This document shows, in pieces, positions 54,102-61,491 of a stretch of DNA of 64,000 bases. The stretch lies in assembly GCA_020725555.1 (NCBI GenBank), contig DYEU01000018.1, forward strand, positions 267,113 through 331,112. Reading direction: 5' to 3'. A program made the translations under genes and the position numbers. The DNA is from Desulfatibacillum sp. GTDB taxonomy: Bacteria; Desulfobacterota; Desulfobacteria; Desulfobacterales; SpSt-501. The notes below the pieces were generated by a model. It made no database searches. It had not been told where the DNA came from and saw only the letters and a list, made by a program, of their open reading frames with translations. Each line of letters begins with the position of its first letter. Positions within the stretch are counted from its first letter, which is position 1.

Positions 54102-54950
54102 TCACGACCGGGATCCCAAAAGAGGCGAATCCTCGAGCTCGATTTCGAGCCGGGCGAGATCGATCTCCGAGACCCTGAGGGCCCTCGCCTCCGGCGTCGC
54201 CGCCGGCGCCTCGGTCGGGGGCGGCGCAAGGCCTAAGCCCGCCTTGTTGCAGACGCGGTCGGCCAACCGCACCAGCTGGAGCAGCGCCGGGTCGCCCTCG
54301 CCGGCGGGCCGGTGATGATCGCGCACGACACCCGCGTAGACCTCGGGGAGGTCCCAATGCTGCATCAGGCGGTAGCCTTCCGCGGCGTGCAGCCGGTCCA
54401 TGGCCTCCTCGAGGAGGGCCGCGGAGAGGGGGGCCGCCTGCGGTGCGGGGCGGGGCAGTTCCTCGATCACGGTGAGCACGAAGAGCTTGCCGACGTCGTG
54501 CAGCAGGCCGGCGAAAAACGCCTCGTGCACCAGGGCATGCAGCCCGCAGGTGCGCGCCAGCCAGTGGGCGGCGATCGCCGCGCCGAGGGCATGCCGCCAG
54601 AGCTTGCGCATCAGGCCGTGAACGAGGGGGTTCGCCGAGCGGAACTGGTTCTCGTGGGTCACGGTCATGACGATGTTCGCCACCTCGTTCACCCCGAGCC
54701 GCACGATCGCGTTGCGCACCGTGGTGACCTGGTTCAACCCCTTGTAGAAGGCGGAGTTCGAAAACCGCAGCACCTCGGCCGTGAGGGCCTGGTCGCTGCC
54801 CACCAGCTGCTCGATGCGCCGCGGGTCGGGGTCCTCCTTGGAGATCTCCTGCTGGATGCGGGCCGCGGTGGCGTGAAAGACCGGAAGCCGCGCCTGGCCC
54901 GAGACGATGCGTTGTGCCACGAGGTCCACCAGGGAGGGTCCCGTTCGCAT
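54102..54950 (-). CDS. HDOD-domain protein (282 aa)
   Basis: Second HDOD protein of the window, more complete than the first. LPVFHATAARIQQEI and VLRFSNSAFYKGL define the N-terminal helices; HEAFFAGLLHDVGKLFVL (His-Asp pair) and RDHHRPAGEGD retain HD-like residues. A C-terminal segment (about 240-282) is disordered and acidic. The start is at ATG 54950, with GGAGG inside the end of the upstream ATPase gene, so translation is coupled (2-base gap). Confidence 0.92.
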   Translation of the reverse strand: MRTGPSLVDLVAQRIVSGQARLPVFHATAARIQQEISKEDPDPRRIEQLVGSDQALTAEVLRFSNSAFYKGLNQVTTVRNAIVRLGVNEVANIVMTVTHENQFRSANPLVHGLMRKLWRHALGAAIAAHWLARTCGLHALVHEAFFAGLLHDVGKLFVLTVIEELPRPAPQAAPLSAALLEEAMDRLHAAEGYRLMQHWDLPEVYAGVVRDHHRPAGEGDPALLQLVRLADRVCNKAGLGLAPPPTEAPAATPEARALRVSEIDLARLEIELEDSPLLGSRS

Positions 54951-54952
54951 GG

Positions 54953-56860
54953 TCAAACCTCCAGCAGACGGCTCACCTCGGAAAGCGGCCGCGGCCGGCA
55001 AAGTCGCGGCAGGCATCGCTGCACTTCCTCGAGGGTCGTCGTGCCCCGGGCCGCCTTGAGCAGCCCGTCCTCGAAGAGCGTCGCCAGCCCCGCGGTCTCG
55101 AGCGCCATTCGCCGCAGCTCCCGCGCGCCGCGCCGCTCGATCACCGCGCCCCGCAGCTCCTCGTTCAGCACCAGGAGTTCGAAGACGCCCACCCGCCCCT
55201 GGTAGCCGCTGTAGCGGCATTGCGCGCAGCCGCGGCCGCGGCGGAAGGCCGCGGGGGAGGCCTCCTCCGGGGCGATCCCCAGGCGCTGGAGCGTCGCGGC
55301 GGCGCCGCGGTCGGGCTCGGCGCACGCCGGGCACACCCGCCGCAGCAGCCGCTGGGTGATCAGCGCGCTCACCGTGGAGGCGATCAGGTAGGCCTCGAGG
55401 TTCATGTGCAGCAGGCGGATGAGCCCCCCGATCGTGTCCTCGGCGTGGAAGGTGGTGAGCACCTTATGGCCGGTCAGGGCGGCCTGCACCGCGGTCTCGG
55501 CCGAAAAGGCGTCGCGCACCTCGCCGATGAAGAGGACGTCGGGGTCCTGCCGCACGATGTGGCGCAGGGTCTCCTCGTAGGTGAGCTGGATGCGCGGGTT
55601 GATGGAGCACTGGGAGATCCCGTCGATCAGGGCCTCGACGGGCTCCTCGGCCGTGAGGATGCTGACCTGGGGGTCGTTCAGGTGGCGGATGCAGCTGTAG
55701 ACGGTCGTGGTCTTCCCCGAGCCGGTCGGCCCGGTCACCAGGATCACCCCGCCGGGGAGGCTCAGGGCCTCCTCGCGGAAGCGCTCGAGCAGCCGCGGGG
55801 CGAGCCCCAGCTCCTCGAGCGGAATCAGGGCGCCGCGGCGGTTGAGCAGCCGCAGGGCGATCTTCTCCCCGTGGACGGTCACGTAGAACGAGGCCCGCAG
55901 ATCGAGGGAGGCGCCGTTGTGCTCGAAGGTGAAGCGCCCCCCCTGGTGGCGGCGTTTCTCGGTGATGTCGACGTCGCACATCACCTTGAGCCGGTTGGTG
56001 ACCGCGCCCATCAGGGCGGCGGGGAAGTCCTCGACGTGCACGAGGACGCCGTCCTCGCGGAAGCGCACGCGGGCGTGCTCGGCGAAGGGTTCGATGTGCA
56101 CGTCGCTCGCCCCGCGGGCGACGGCCGCCGCGAGGATGCGGTGGACCAGGGCGATGACGCCCTGCTCGTCGGCCGGGGAGATCTTCTCGCGCTGCCGCGC
56201 GAGCCGGGCACGGCGGACCGCCCGCTCGACCGCGCCGCGCCGGGCGATGGCCACGATCAGCTGCGGGCCGAAGAGCTCGCGGGCGGCGGCGAGATCCCCC
56301 GCGTCCAGGGGGTCGACGAAGGCGACCAGGGGAAGTCCGTTTTCGAACCGCAGGGGCACGAATCCCGGGGCGGCGGTCCAGGCAGGGGGCATCCGCTGGA
56401 ACAGGCGCGGGTCGATCTCGGCGAAGTCGGGCTCGACGAAGGGATAGCCCAGCTGCAGGGACAGGACCTCGATCAGGGTGCGCTCCTCGACGAGGCGCCG
56501 CTCGAGCAGCACGTCGACCAGGCGCCGGGGGGGCCGGGCGTCGCGCTGCGCGGCCCGCGCCGCCTCGAGCGCCTCGCGCGTGAGGATCCCGAGCTCGGCG
56601 AGGAGGACCCCGAGATCGAGGGGCCCGGCCGCGGCGCGGATCAACTCCCGGATCTGCTCCTCGCCGACGAGGCGCAGCTCCTTGAGAATCTCGATCAGGG
56701 GCCGCGGGGTCTCGAGCTTGGCCTGGACGCGGCGGGCGTAGGCCACCTGTTCGGCGGACACCCGGCCGGAGGCGACCAGGCGTTCCACGATGTCAAACGC
56801 GGCGCCCTGGCCGCCGGCCGCCGGCCGGGCCTCGCCGGGCAGCGTCCTGCCTGCGGGCAT
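54953..56860 (-). CDS. PilB/GspE-family secretion ATPase without pilus neighbours
   Basis: A 635-residue AAA ATPase of the type IV pilus/type II secretion class. Three N-terminal repeats resemble MshEN-type domains (about 51-75, 80-100, 112-140), a class known to bind cyclic di-GMP. The NTPase core has Walker A TGPTGSGKT (376-384), an Asp box, Walker B DPDVLFIGEVRD (439-450) and the His box near 466-472. A zinc site follows with Cys510, Cys513, Cys545 and Cys548. No pilin, platform, or secretin gene is near. ATG at 56860 is preferred over GTG at 56866. It heads the HDOD-unknown-LonB operon. Confidence 0.94.
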   Translation of the reverse strand: MPAGRTLPGEARPAAGGQGAAFDIVERLVASGRVSAEQVAYARRVQAKLETPRPLIEILKELRLVGEEQIRELIRAAAGPLDLGVLLAELGILTREALEAARAAQRDARPPRRLVDVLLERRLVEERTLIEVLSLQLGYPFVEPDFAEIDPRLFQRMPPAWTAAPGFVPLRFENGLPLVAFVDPLDAGDLAAARELFGPQLIVAIARRGAVERAVRRARLARQREKISPADEQGVIALVHRILAAAVARGASDVHIEPFAEHARVRFREDGVLVHVEDFPAALMGAVTNRLKVMCDVDITEKRRHQGGRFTFEHNGASLDLRASFYVTVHGEKIALRLLNRRGALIPLEELGLAPRLLERFREEALSLPGGVILVTGPTGSGKTTTVYSCIRHLNDPQVSILTAEEPVEALIDGISQCSINPRIQLTYEETLRHIVRQDPDVLFIGEVRDAFSAETAVQAALTGHKVLTTFHAEDTIGGLIRLLHMNLEAYLIASTVSALITQRLLRRVCPACAEPDRGAAATLQRLGIAPEEASPAAFRRGRGCAQCRYSGYQGRVGVFELLVLNEELRGAVIERRGARELRRMALETAGLATLFEDGLLKAARGTTTLEEVQRCLPRLCRPRPLSEVSRLLEV

Positions 56861-56978
56861 GGTCACGGATCCTCCTCGACACGGGCGTCGGCCGCCGCAG
56901 GCAAAAGGGGCCCCCGGAGGCCACGGCCTTCCTCTGGAGGAGGCTATCGGCCGGATTCGCCCCGGCCTTGAGGACGTC

Positions 56979-57008
56979 TTGCCAGAGGGATCGCCCGCGG
57001 CCTATAAT
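56979..57008 (+). promoter_or_regulatory. Promoter for the aminotransferase/trxB operon
   Basis: TTGCCA (56979-56984), 18-base spacer, perfect TATAAT (57003-57008). Transcription should start near 57015, just before a small hairpin. Confidence 0.7.
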
Positions 57009-57021
57009 GCTTCGAGTGCAC

Positions 57022-57039
57022 GGACCCTTTTGAGGGTCC
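57022..57039 (+). other. Small hairpin at the 5' end of the aminotransferase mRNA
   Basis: GGACCCT and AGGGTCC pair around TTTG, right after the predicted transcription start and 25 bases before the ATG. It may protect the 5' end. Confidence 0.4.
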
Positions 57040-57064
57040 CGAACCTCGCGGGAGGCGCGCGCCG

Positions 57065-57913
57065 ATGGGCAATGTCTATTTCATGGACGGCGAGTTCGTC
57101 GCCGAGGCCGAAGCCCGGGTCCCGGTGAACGATCTCGCCCTGCTCCGCGGTTTCGGCTGCTTCGACTTCATGCGCACCTACGGCGGCAAGGTCCTCTTTT
57201 TGCGCGACCACGTCCGCCGGCTGCTGCGCTCGGCCGGCCGCCTGGGCATCGAGCTGCCGCTCGGCGAAGCGGAGCTCATGGGGCTGGTCGAGGAGACGCT
57301 GCGCCGCAACCCGCCGGGCGAGGCGAGCGTGCGCATTCTCGTGACCGGCGGCCCGAGCCCCGACTTCATCACCCCGCAGGGGAGGCCGCGGCTGATGATC
57401 CTGGTCGCCCCCCTCGCCTCCTACCCCGCCTCCTGGTACGCGGAGGGGGCGGCGGTGATCACCGTCCCCTACGAGCGGGCGATCCCCGAGGCGAAGACGA
57501 TCGACTACGCCCGGGCCATCCTCGCCCTGGCCGAGGCCCGGCGGAAGGGGGCGATCGAGGCGCTCTACGTGGACTCCCGGAACCGGGTGCGCGAGGGGAC
57601 GACGAGCAACGTCTTCTGCTTCCTGGGTGAGCGCCTCGTGACCCCCGGGGAAGGCCTCCTCGAGGGGATCACCCGCGGCAAGGTGCTCGCGCTCGCCCGC
57701 AAGCAGCACCCGGTCGAGATCCGCGACCTCGCGCGCCGCGAGCTCGCGGCCGCCGACGAGGTCTTTCTCACCTCCTCGAACCGCCTCATCGTCCCCATCG
57801 TCCGCGTGGACGAGGACCGGATCGGCTCCGGGGAACCGGGGCCCCGCACGCGGGCGCTGATGGAGGCCTTTGCCGCCTACACCCGCAGCCTCGCCGCCGG
57901 AGAAACCCCGTGA
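57065..57913 (+). CDS. Class IV PLP-dependent aminotransferase
   Basis: Fold type IV transaminase of 282 residues (branched-chain, D-amino acid or aminodeoxychorismate lyase type). PLP lysine is Lys144 in PEAKTIDYARA, and Glu177 in REGTTSNVF is the cofactor-contacting residue. LRGFGCFDFMRTYGGK near 27-42 and LLEGITRGKV later are also diagnostic. The sequence does not decide between ilvE, dat and pabC. It has a strong promoter and overlaps trxB by 4 bases. Confidence 0.88.
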   Translation: MGNVYFMDGEFVAEAEARVPVNDLALLRGFGCFDFMRTYGGKVLFLRDHVRRLLRSAGRLGIELPLGEAELMGLVEETLRRNPPGEASVRILVTGGPSPDFITPQGRPRLMILVAPLASYPASWYAEGAAVITVPYERAIPEAKTIDYARAILALAEARRKGAIEALYVDSRNRVREGTTSNVFCFLGERLVTPGEGLLEGITRGKVLALARKQHPVEIRDLARRELAAADEVFLTSSNRLIVPIVRVDEDRIGSGEPGPRTRALMEAFAAYTRSLAAGETP

Positions 57914-58893
57914 ACTGCGAAGGGCTGATCGACCTGGTCATCGTCGGCGGCGGTCCCGCCGGGCTCACGGCGGGCATCTACGCCATGCGCGCCGCCTTGC
58001 ACACCGTGCTCCTCGAGCGCTCCGCCCCCGGCGGGCAGGTCAACCTCTCCGAGGCCGTCGAAAACTGGCCGGGCGAACCCCACATCGGCGGCGGCGAACT
58101 CGCGGCGAAGATGCTCGAACACGCGCGCACCTACGGCCTCGAGATCCGCTCCGAGGAGGTCGTGGCCGTGGAGCCGGGCCTGGAGTGCCACACGGTCCGG
58201 CTCGCCGGCGGGGAGGCGATCCGCACCCACGCGGTGATCCTGGCGACGGGCGGCAGCCCGCGCAAGCTCGGCATCCCGGGCGAGCTCGAGTACTACGGGA
58301 AAGGGGTCTCCTACTGCGCCGTCTGCGACGGGTTCTTCTTCCGGGGAAAGACCGTCGCCGTCGTGGGCGGCGGGGACTCGGCCGTCGAGGAGTCGCTCTA
58401 CCTCGCCAAGCTCGCGCGGCAGGTCTACCTCGTCCACCGCCGCGACCAGTTGCGCGCCAGCATGATCCTCCAACAGCGGGCGCGGGCCGAGTGCAAGATC
58501 GCCTTCGTGTGGAACTCGCTCGTCACCGGAATCCGCGCCGACGCGGGCGGGGTCCAGGCGGTGGAGATCGAAAACCGGCTGTCGGGCGACCGGCAAGTGC
58601 TCGCGGTGGACGGGCTCTTCGTCTTCATCGGCTTCGAGCCCAACAACGCGCTCGTCCCGGCCGGGGTGCGCATGAACGCCGAAGGCTACGTCATCACGGA
58701 CGAAACCTGCGCGACGAACCTCCCCGGCATCTACGCCGTGGGCGACCTGCGGGCAAAGTACGCCCGCCAGATCGTGATCGCCGCCGCCGACGGGTGCACC
58801 GCCGCCCTGGCCGCCGCGCACTACGTCGAGTCCCGCAAGGCGGCCGGCGTGTGCGCCGTGCCCCCCCCGGACGGCGGCGGCAAGCTCCGCTAG
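57910..58893 (+). CDS. trxB: Thioredoxin-disulfide reductase
   Basis: NAD(P)H-dependent flavoprotein that reduces thioredoxin, 327 residues. FAD motif IVGGGPAGLTAG (11-22), redox motif CAVC (Cys136, Cys139) in SYCAVCDG, NADPH motif VVGGGDSAVEE (about 154-164), and the C-terminal FAD-binding NLPGIYAVGDLR. GTG start overlapping the aminotransferase stop (GTGA). The C-terminal tail is Pro/Gly-rich. Confidence 0.94.
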   Translation: MNCEGLIDLVIVGGGPAGLTAGIYAMRAALHTVLLERSAPGGQVNLSEAVENWPGEPHIGGGELAAKMLEHARTYGLEIRSEEVVAVEPGLECHTVRLAGGEAIRTHAVILATGGSPRKLGIPGELEYYGKGVSYCAVCDGFFFRGKTVAVVGGGDSAVEESLYLAKLARQVYLVHRRDQLRASMILQQRARAECKIAFVWNSLVTGIRADAGGVQAVEIENRLSGDRQVLAVDGLFVFIGFEPNNALVPAGVRMNAEGYVITDETCATNLPGIYAVGDLRAKYARQIVIAAADGCTAALAAAHYVESRKAAGVCAVPPPDGGGKLR

Positions 58894-58915
58894 GCGCCGC
58901 CAGGAGCCCTCCCCC

Positions 58916-60052
58916 ATGGCTTCCGCGCCGCAGCCCCCCTCCCGCGGGGCCCTCGCCACGCTCCTCGCCTGGGCGGCCCTCCTCGCCGCCGCGCCCCTCC
59001 TCGGCGCCGCGGCGGCCGGCTCCCTGAGCGCCGAGCGCTTCGCGATCCCCCCCCGGCCCGGCGGCGCGGCGCAGGCCTCCTTCTCCTGGCCCGCCTTCAT
59101 CGCCGTCGCCGCCCTCGGGGGGGCGGTCCTCGGCCCCGTCGCCCGCCGCGCCGCCGCCTCCTTCCGCCGCAGCCCGGCGGTCCCCGCGCCGCCCGCCCGG
59201 CCCTTCCCCGCCTGGGGCTGGGGCGCGCTCGGAGTCGGGGCGCTCGCCTGGGCGATCGCCTGGAGCGATGCGCCGCGCTTCGCCGCGCTGCGGCCCTACA
59301 CCTTCACCCCCCTCTGGCTCGCCTATGTCCTGGTCATGAACGCCCTGTGCGTGCGGGCGACGGGGAGCTCGCCGGCCACGCGGGAGCCCGGCTTCTTCTT
59401 CGCCCTCTTCCCCGCGAGCGCCCTCTTCTGGTGGGCGTTCGAATACCTGAACCGCTTCGTCGGCAACTGGAGCTACGAGGGCGAACGCTTCGGCCCCCTG
59501 GGCTACGTGGGGCTCGCCTCGCTTTGTTTCTCGACCGTCCTGCCGGCCGTGTGGAGCACCCGCGCGTGGCTTCTCTCCCGGGTCGGTCTCCGCCGCGCCT
59601 TCGGCCGCATCGACCCCCTTCCCCCCCGCTTCGGCCGCATTCCGCCCCGGGCGGCCGCGCTGCTCGCATTCGCCCTGCTCGCGGCGACCGCGGCCTGGCC
59701 CGCCGGGTTGTACCCCCTCCTCTGGGTCGCCCCGCTGGTGCTGCTCTGCGCGCTGGCCGCGCGCCGCGGCAGCCCCCAGATCCTCGGGCCGCTCCGCGGC
59801 GAGGACTGGACCGCGCCGGCCGCGGCCGCCCTCGCCGGGCTCGTCTGCGGGTTGTTCTGGGAAATGTGGAACGCCTATAGCCTGCTGCGCTGGGTCTATC
59901 ACATCCCCGGCGTCGACCGCTTCCGCGTCTTCGAGATGCCGCTGCTCGGCTACCTGGGCTACCTGCCCTTCGGCCTGCTCTGCGCCGCGGTGGGGGATCT
60001 GGTGCGGGAGCCCTTCGCCGCGCGGGCACAAGGAGCCGGCCGTGGCCTTTGA
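58916..60052 (+). CDS. Multi-pass membrane protein of unknown function (378 aa)
   Basis: Inner-membrane protein with about eight to ten hydrophobic segments between residues 12 and 365, and aromatic motifs FFFALFPASALFWWAFEYLNRF and LFWEMWNAYSLLRW. The paired W-E and F-W patterns suggest a conserved membrane family, but I cannot name it. It lies 22 bases after trxB with AGGAG upstream, and overlaps the next small gene by 11 bases. Confidence 0.8.
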   Translation: MASAPQPPSRGALATLLAWAALLAAAPLLGAAAAGSLSAERFAIPPRPGGAAQASFSWPAFIAVAALGGAVLGPVARRAAASFRRSPAVPAPPARPFPAWGWGALGVGALAWAIAWSDAPRFAALRPYTFTPLWLAYVLVMNALCVRATGSSPATREPGFFFALFPASALFWWAFEYLNRFVGNWSYEGERFGPLGYVGLASLCFSTVLPAVWSTRAWLLSRVGLRRAFGRIDPLPPRFGRIPPRAAALLAFALLAATAAWPAGLYPLLWVAPLVLLCALAARRGSPQILGPLRGEDWTAPAAAALAGLVCGLFWEMWNAYSLLRWVYHIPGVDRFRVFEMPLLGYLGYLPFGLLCAAVGDLVREPFAARAQGAGRGL

Positions 60053-60260
60053 ACGGATCGCCGGCATCCCGGGGAAGTGCTACCGCCCCGAGGGCCGCGG
60101 TCGCCGCAAGCACCCCTGCCGCGACTGCTTTTCCTGCCAGCTTTGCAGCGAGGAGCGCTGTGCCCTCTGCCGGGCGGGATGCCGCGGGGGAGGGGACGAC
60201 GGAACGGCGGGACGGCGCGCGGGCGGGGAAGGCCCCGGCCGCACGCCGCGAGAGGATTAG
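60042..60260 (+). CDS. Small cysteine-rich protein (72 aa)
   Basis: A tiny basic protein with eight cysteines in 35 residues: CYRPEGRG, then [14 protein letters not shown] and a final C. This looks like a zinc or iron-sulfur knuckle. GTG start with AAGGAG upstream. It overlaps the membrane protein gene by 11 bases and its TAG stop overlaps the htpX TAA stop on the other strand. The dense, regular CxxC spacing argues that it is a real gene. Function unknown. Confidence 0.72.
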   Translation: MAFERIAGIPGKCYRPEGRGRRKHPCRDCFSCQLCSEERCALCRAGCRGGGDDGTAGRRAGGEGPGRTPRED

Positions 60261-61195
60261 CGTTTTCCGGAAAGCCGCTCCCAGAGTTCGCGCGCCGCGG
60301 CCTGGGGGTCCCCGGCGGCCGGGGGGCTTTCGCCGCCGGCGCGGGAGCCCCCCCGCAGCCCGCGCAGGCGGGCAATCCGCTCTTCGAGCGGCGGGTGGGT
60401 GGAAAAGAGGCTCATCAGGCTTCCGCCGGAGAGCGGGTTCACGATGAACATGTGCGCCGTCGCCGGTTCGGCGTTCATCGGGATCCGCCGCGACCAGGCG
60501 CCCAACTTTTCCAGCGCCCGCGCCAGCCCCTCGGGCGAGCCCGTGAAGGAGGCGCCGGTTGCGTCCGCCAGGTACTCGCGCGATCGCGAGATCGCCATCT
60601 GGATGAGCATCGCCCCGATCGGCGCGAGGATCGCGGTCAGGATCAAGCCCAGCCCCCCGCCCCCGCCGCCTTCCTCGTCGCGGCGGCCGCCGCCGAAGAC
60701 CGCCGCCCAGCGGGCCATGTTGGCGAGCATGAGGACGGCGCCCGCCAGGGTGGCCGCGATGCTGCCGATCAGAATGTCGCGGTTTCTCACGTGGGCGAGC
60801 TCGTGGGCGAGAACGCCGGCCAGCTCCTCGCGGTTCATCAGGCGGAGCAGCCCCTCGGTGACCGCGACCGCGGCGTGCTCGGGGTTGCGCCCCGTGGCGA
60901 AGGCGTTGGGGGCCTCGGAGGGGATGAGGCAGACCCGGGGCATGGGCAGGTTGGCCCGGCGGCAGAGTTCCTGCACCATGCCGTAGAGCTCGGGAGCCTC
61001 CGCGGGGCCGACCTCCCGGGCGCCGTAGAGACGCAGGACGATGCGGTCGGAGAACCAGTAGCTGAAGAAGTTCATCGCCGCGGCGGCAAACAGAGCGACC
61101 ACCATGCCGTCGCGGCCCCCGATCATCTGGCCGATGACGAGGATCAACCCGGTCAGCAGCCCAAGCAGCAGCGTGGTGCGGATGCGGTTGTTCAT
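60257..61195 (-). CDS. htpX: Protease HtpX homologue
   Basis: Membrane zinc metalloprotease for quality control of membrane proteins, 312 residues. Two N-terminal membrane segments (about 7-45), the zinc motif HELAH (131-135), two further hydrophobic segments (about 143-165 and 183-205) separated by a Gly-rich loop, and the third ligand Glu in [11 protein letters not shown]. The last 30 residues form a flexible tail. Confidence 0.96.
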   Translation of the reverse strand: MNNRIRTTLLLGLLTGLILVIGQMIGGRDGMVVALFAAAAMNFFSYWFSDRIVLRLYGAREVGPAEAPELYGMVQELCRRANLPMPRVCLIPSEAPNAFATGRNPEHAAVAVTEGLLRLMNREELAGVLAHELAHVRNRDILIGSIAATLAGAVLMLANMARWAAVFGGGRRDEEGGGGGGLGLILTAILAPIGAMLIQMAISRSREYLADATGASFTGSPEGLARALEKLGAWSRRIPMNAEPATAHMFIVNPLSGGSLMSLFSTHPPLEERIARLRGLRGGSRAGGESPPAAGDPQAAARELWERLSGKR

Positions 61196-61232
61196 CGCGC
61201 TGGAATCCCCCTGCGTTTTGCCGTTTTTCCAA

Positions 61233-61263
61233 ATAAAATGAATCCTGGACGGCCCCTTGTCAA
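61233..61263 (-). promoter_or_regulatory. Promoter candidate for htpX
   Basis: Minus-strand perfect TTGACA (61263-61258). The -10 is either CATTTT at 17 bases or TTTTAT at 19 bases, in a short AT-rich patch. About 38 bases upstream of the start. Confidence 0.45.
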
Positions 61264-61370
61264 CGGATGTTGACGGCCGGGCCGCGCGCCCCGGGTGCCT
61301 TGCGGCCCCGCCGCGGTCAAAGCCGCAATCGCCGGCGCAGGTTAGATTTCGATCAGTCCAGCGATTTCCC

Positions 61371-61399
61371 TTGCCAGAAGGGTTGCGGCCTGCTATGAA
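61371..61399 (+). promoter_or_regulatory. Promoter for the PilZ protein gene
   Basis: TTGCCA (61371-61376), 17-base spacer, TATGAA (61394-61399). The leader is about 85 bases. Confidence 0.6.
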
Positions 61400-61491
61400 A
61401 TCAGCCTCTCAATCGAGGACAATTTTTTTCCGAACCGAACGACGTCCTGAGGCCGGGGGCCCGGCCGGGAACGCGGGGCCCGGGGGGAAAC

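Noticed and set aside
54953-56860. ATPase as part of a type IV pilus or type II secretion locus
   Set aside because: No pilin, prepilin peptidase, platform or secretin gene occurs in the window.
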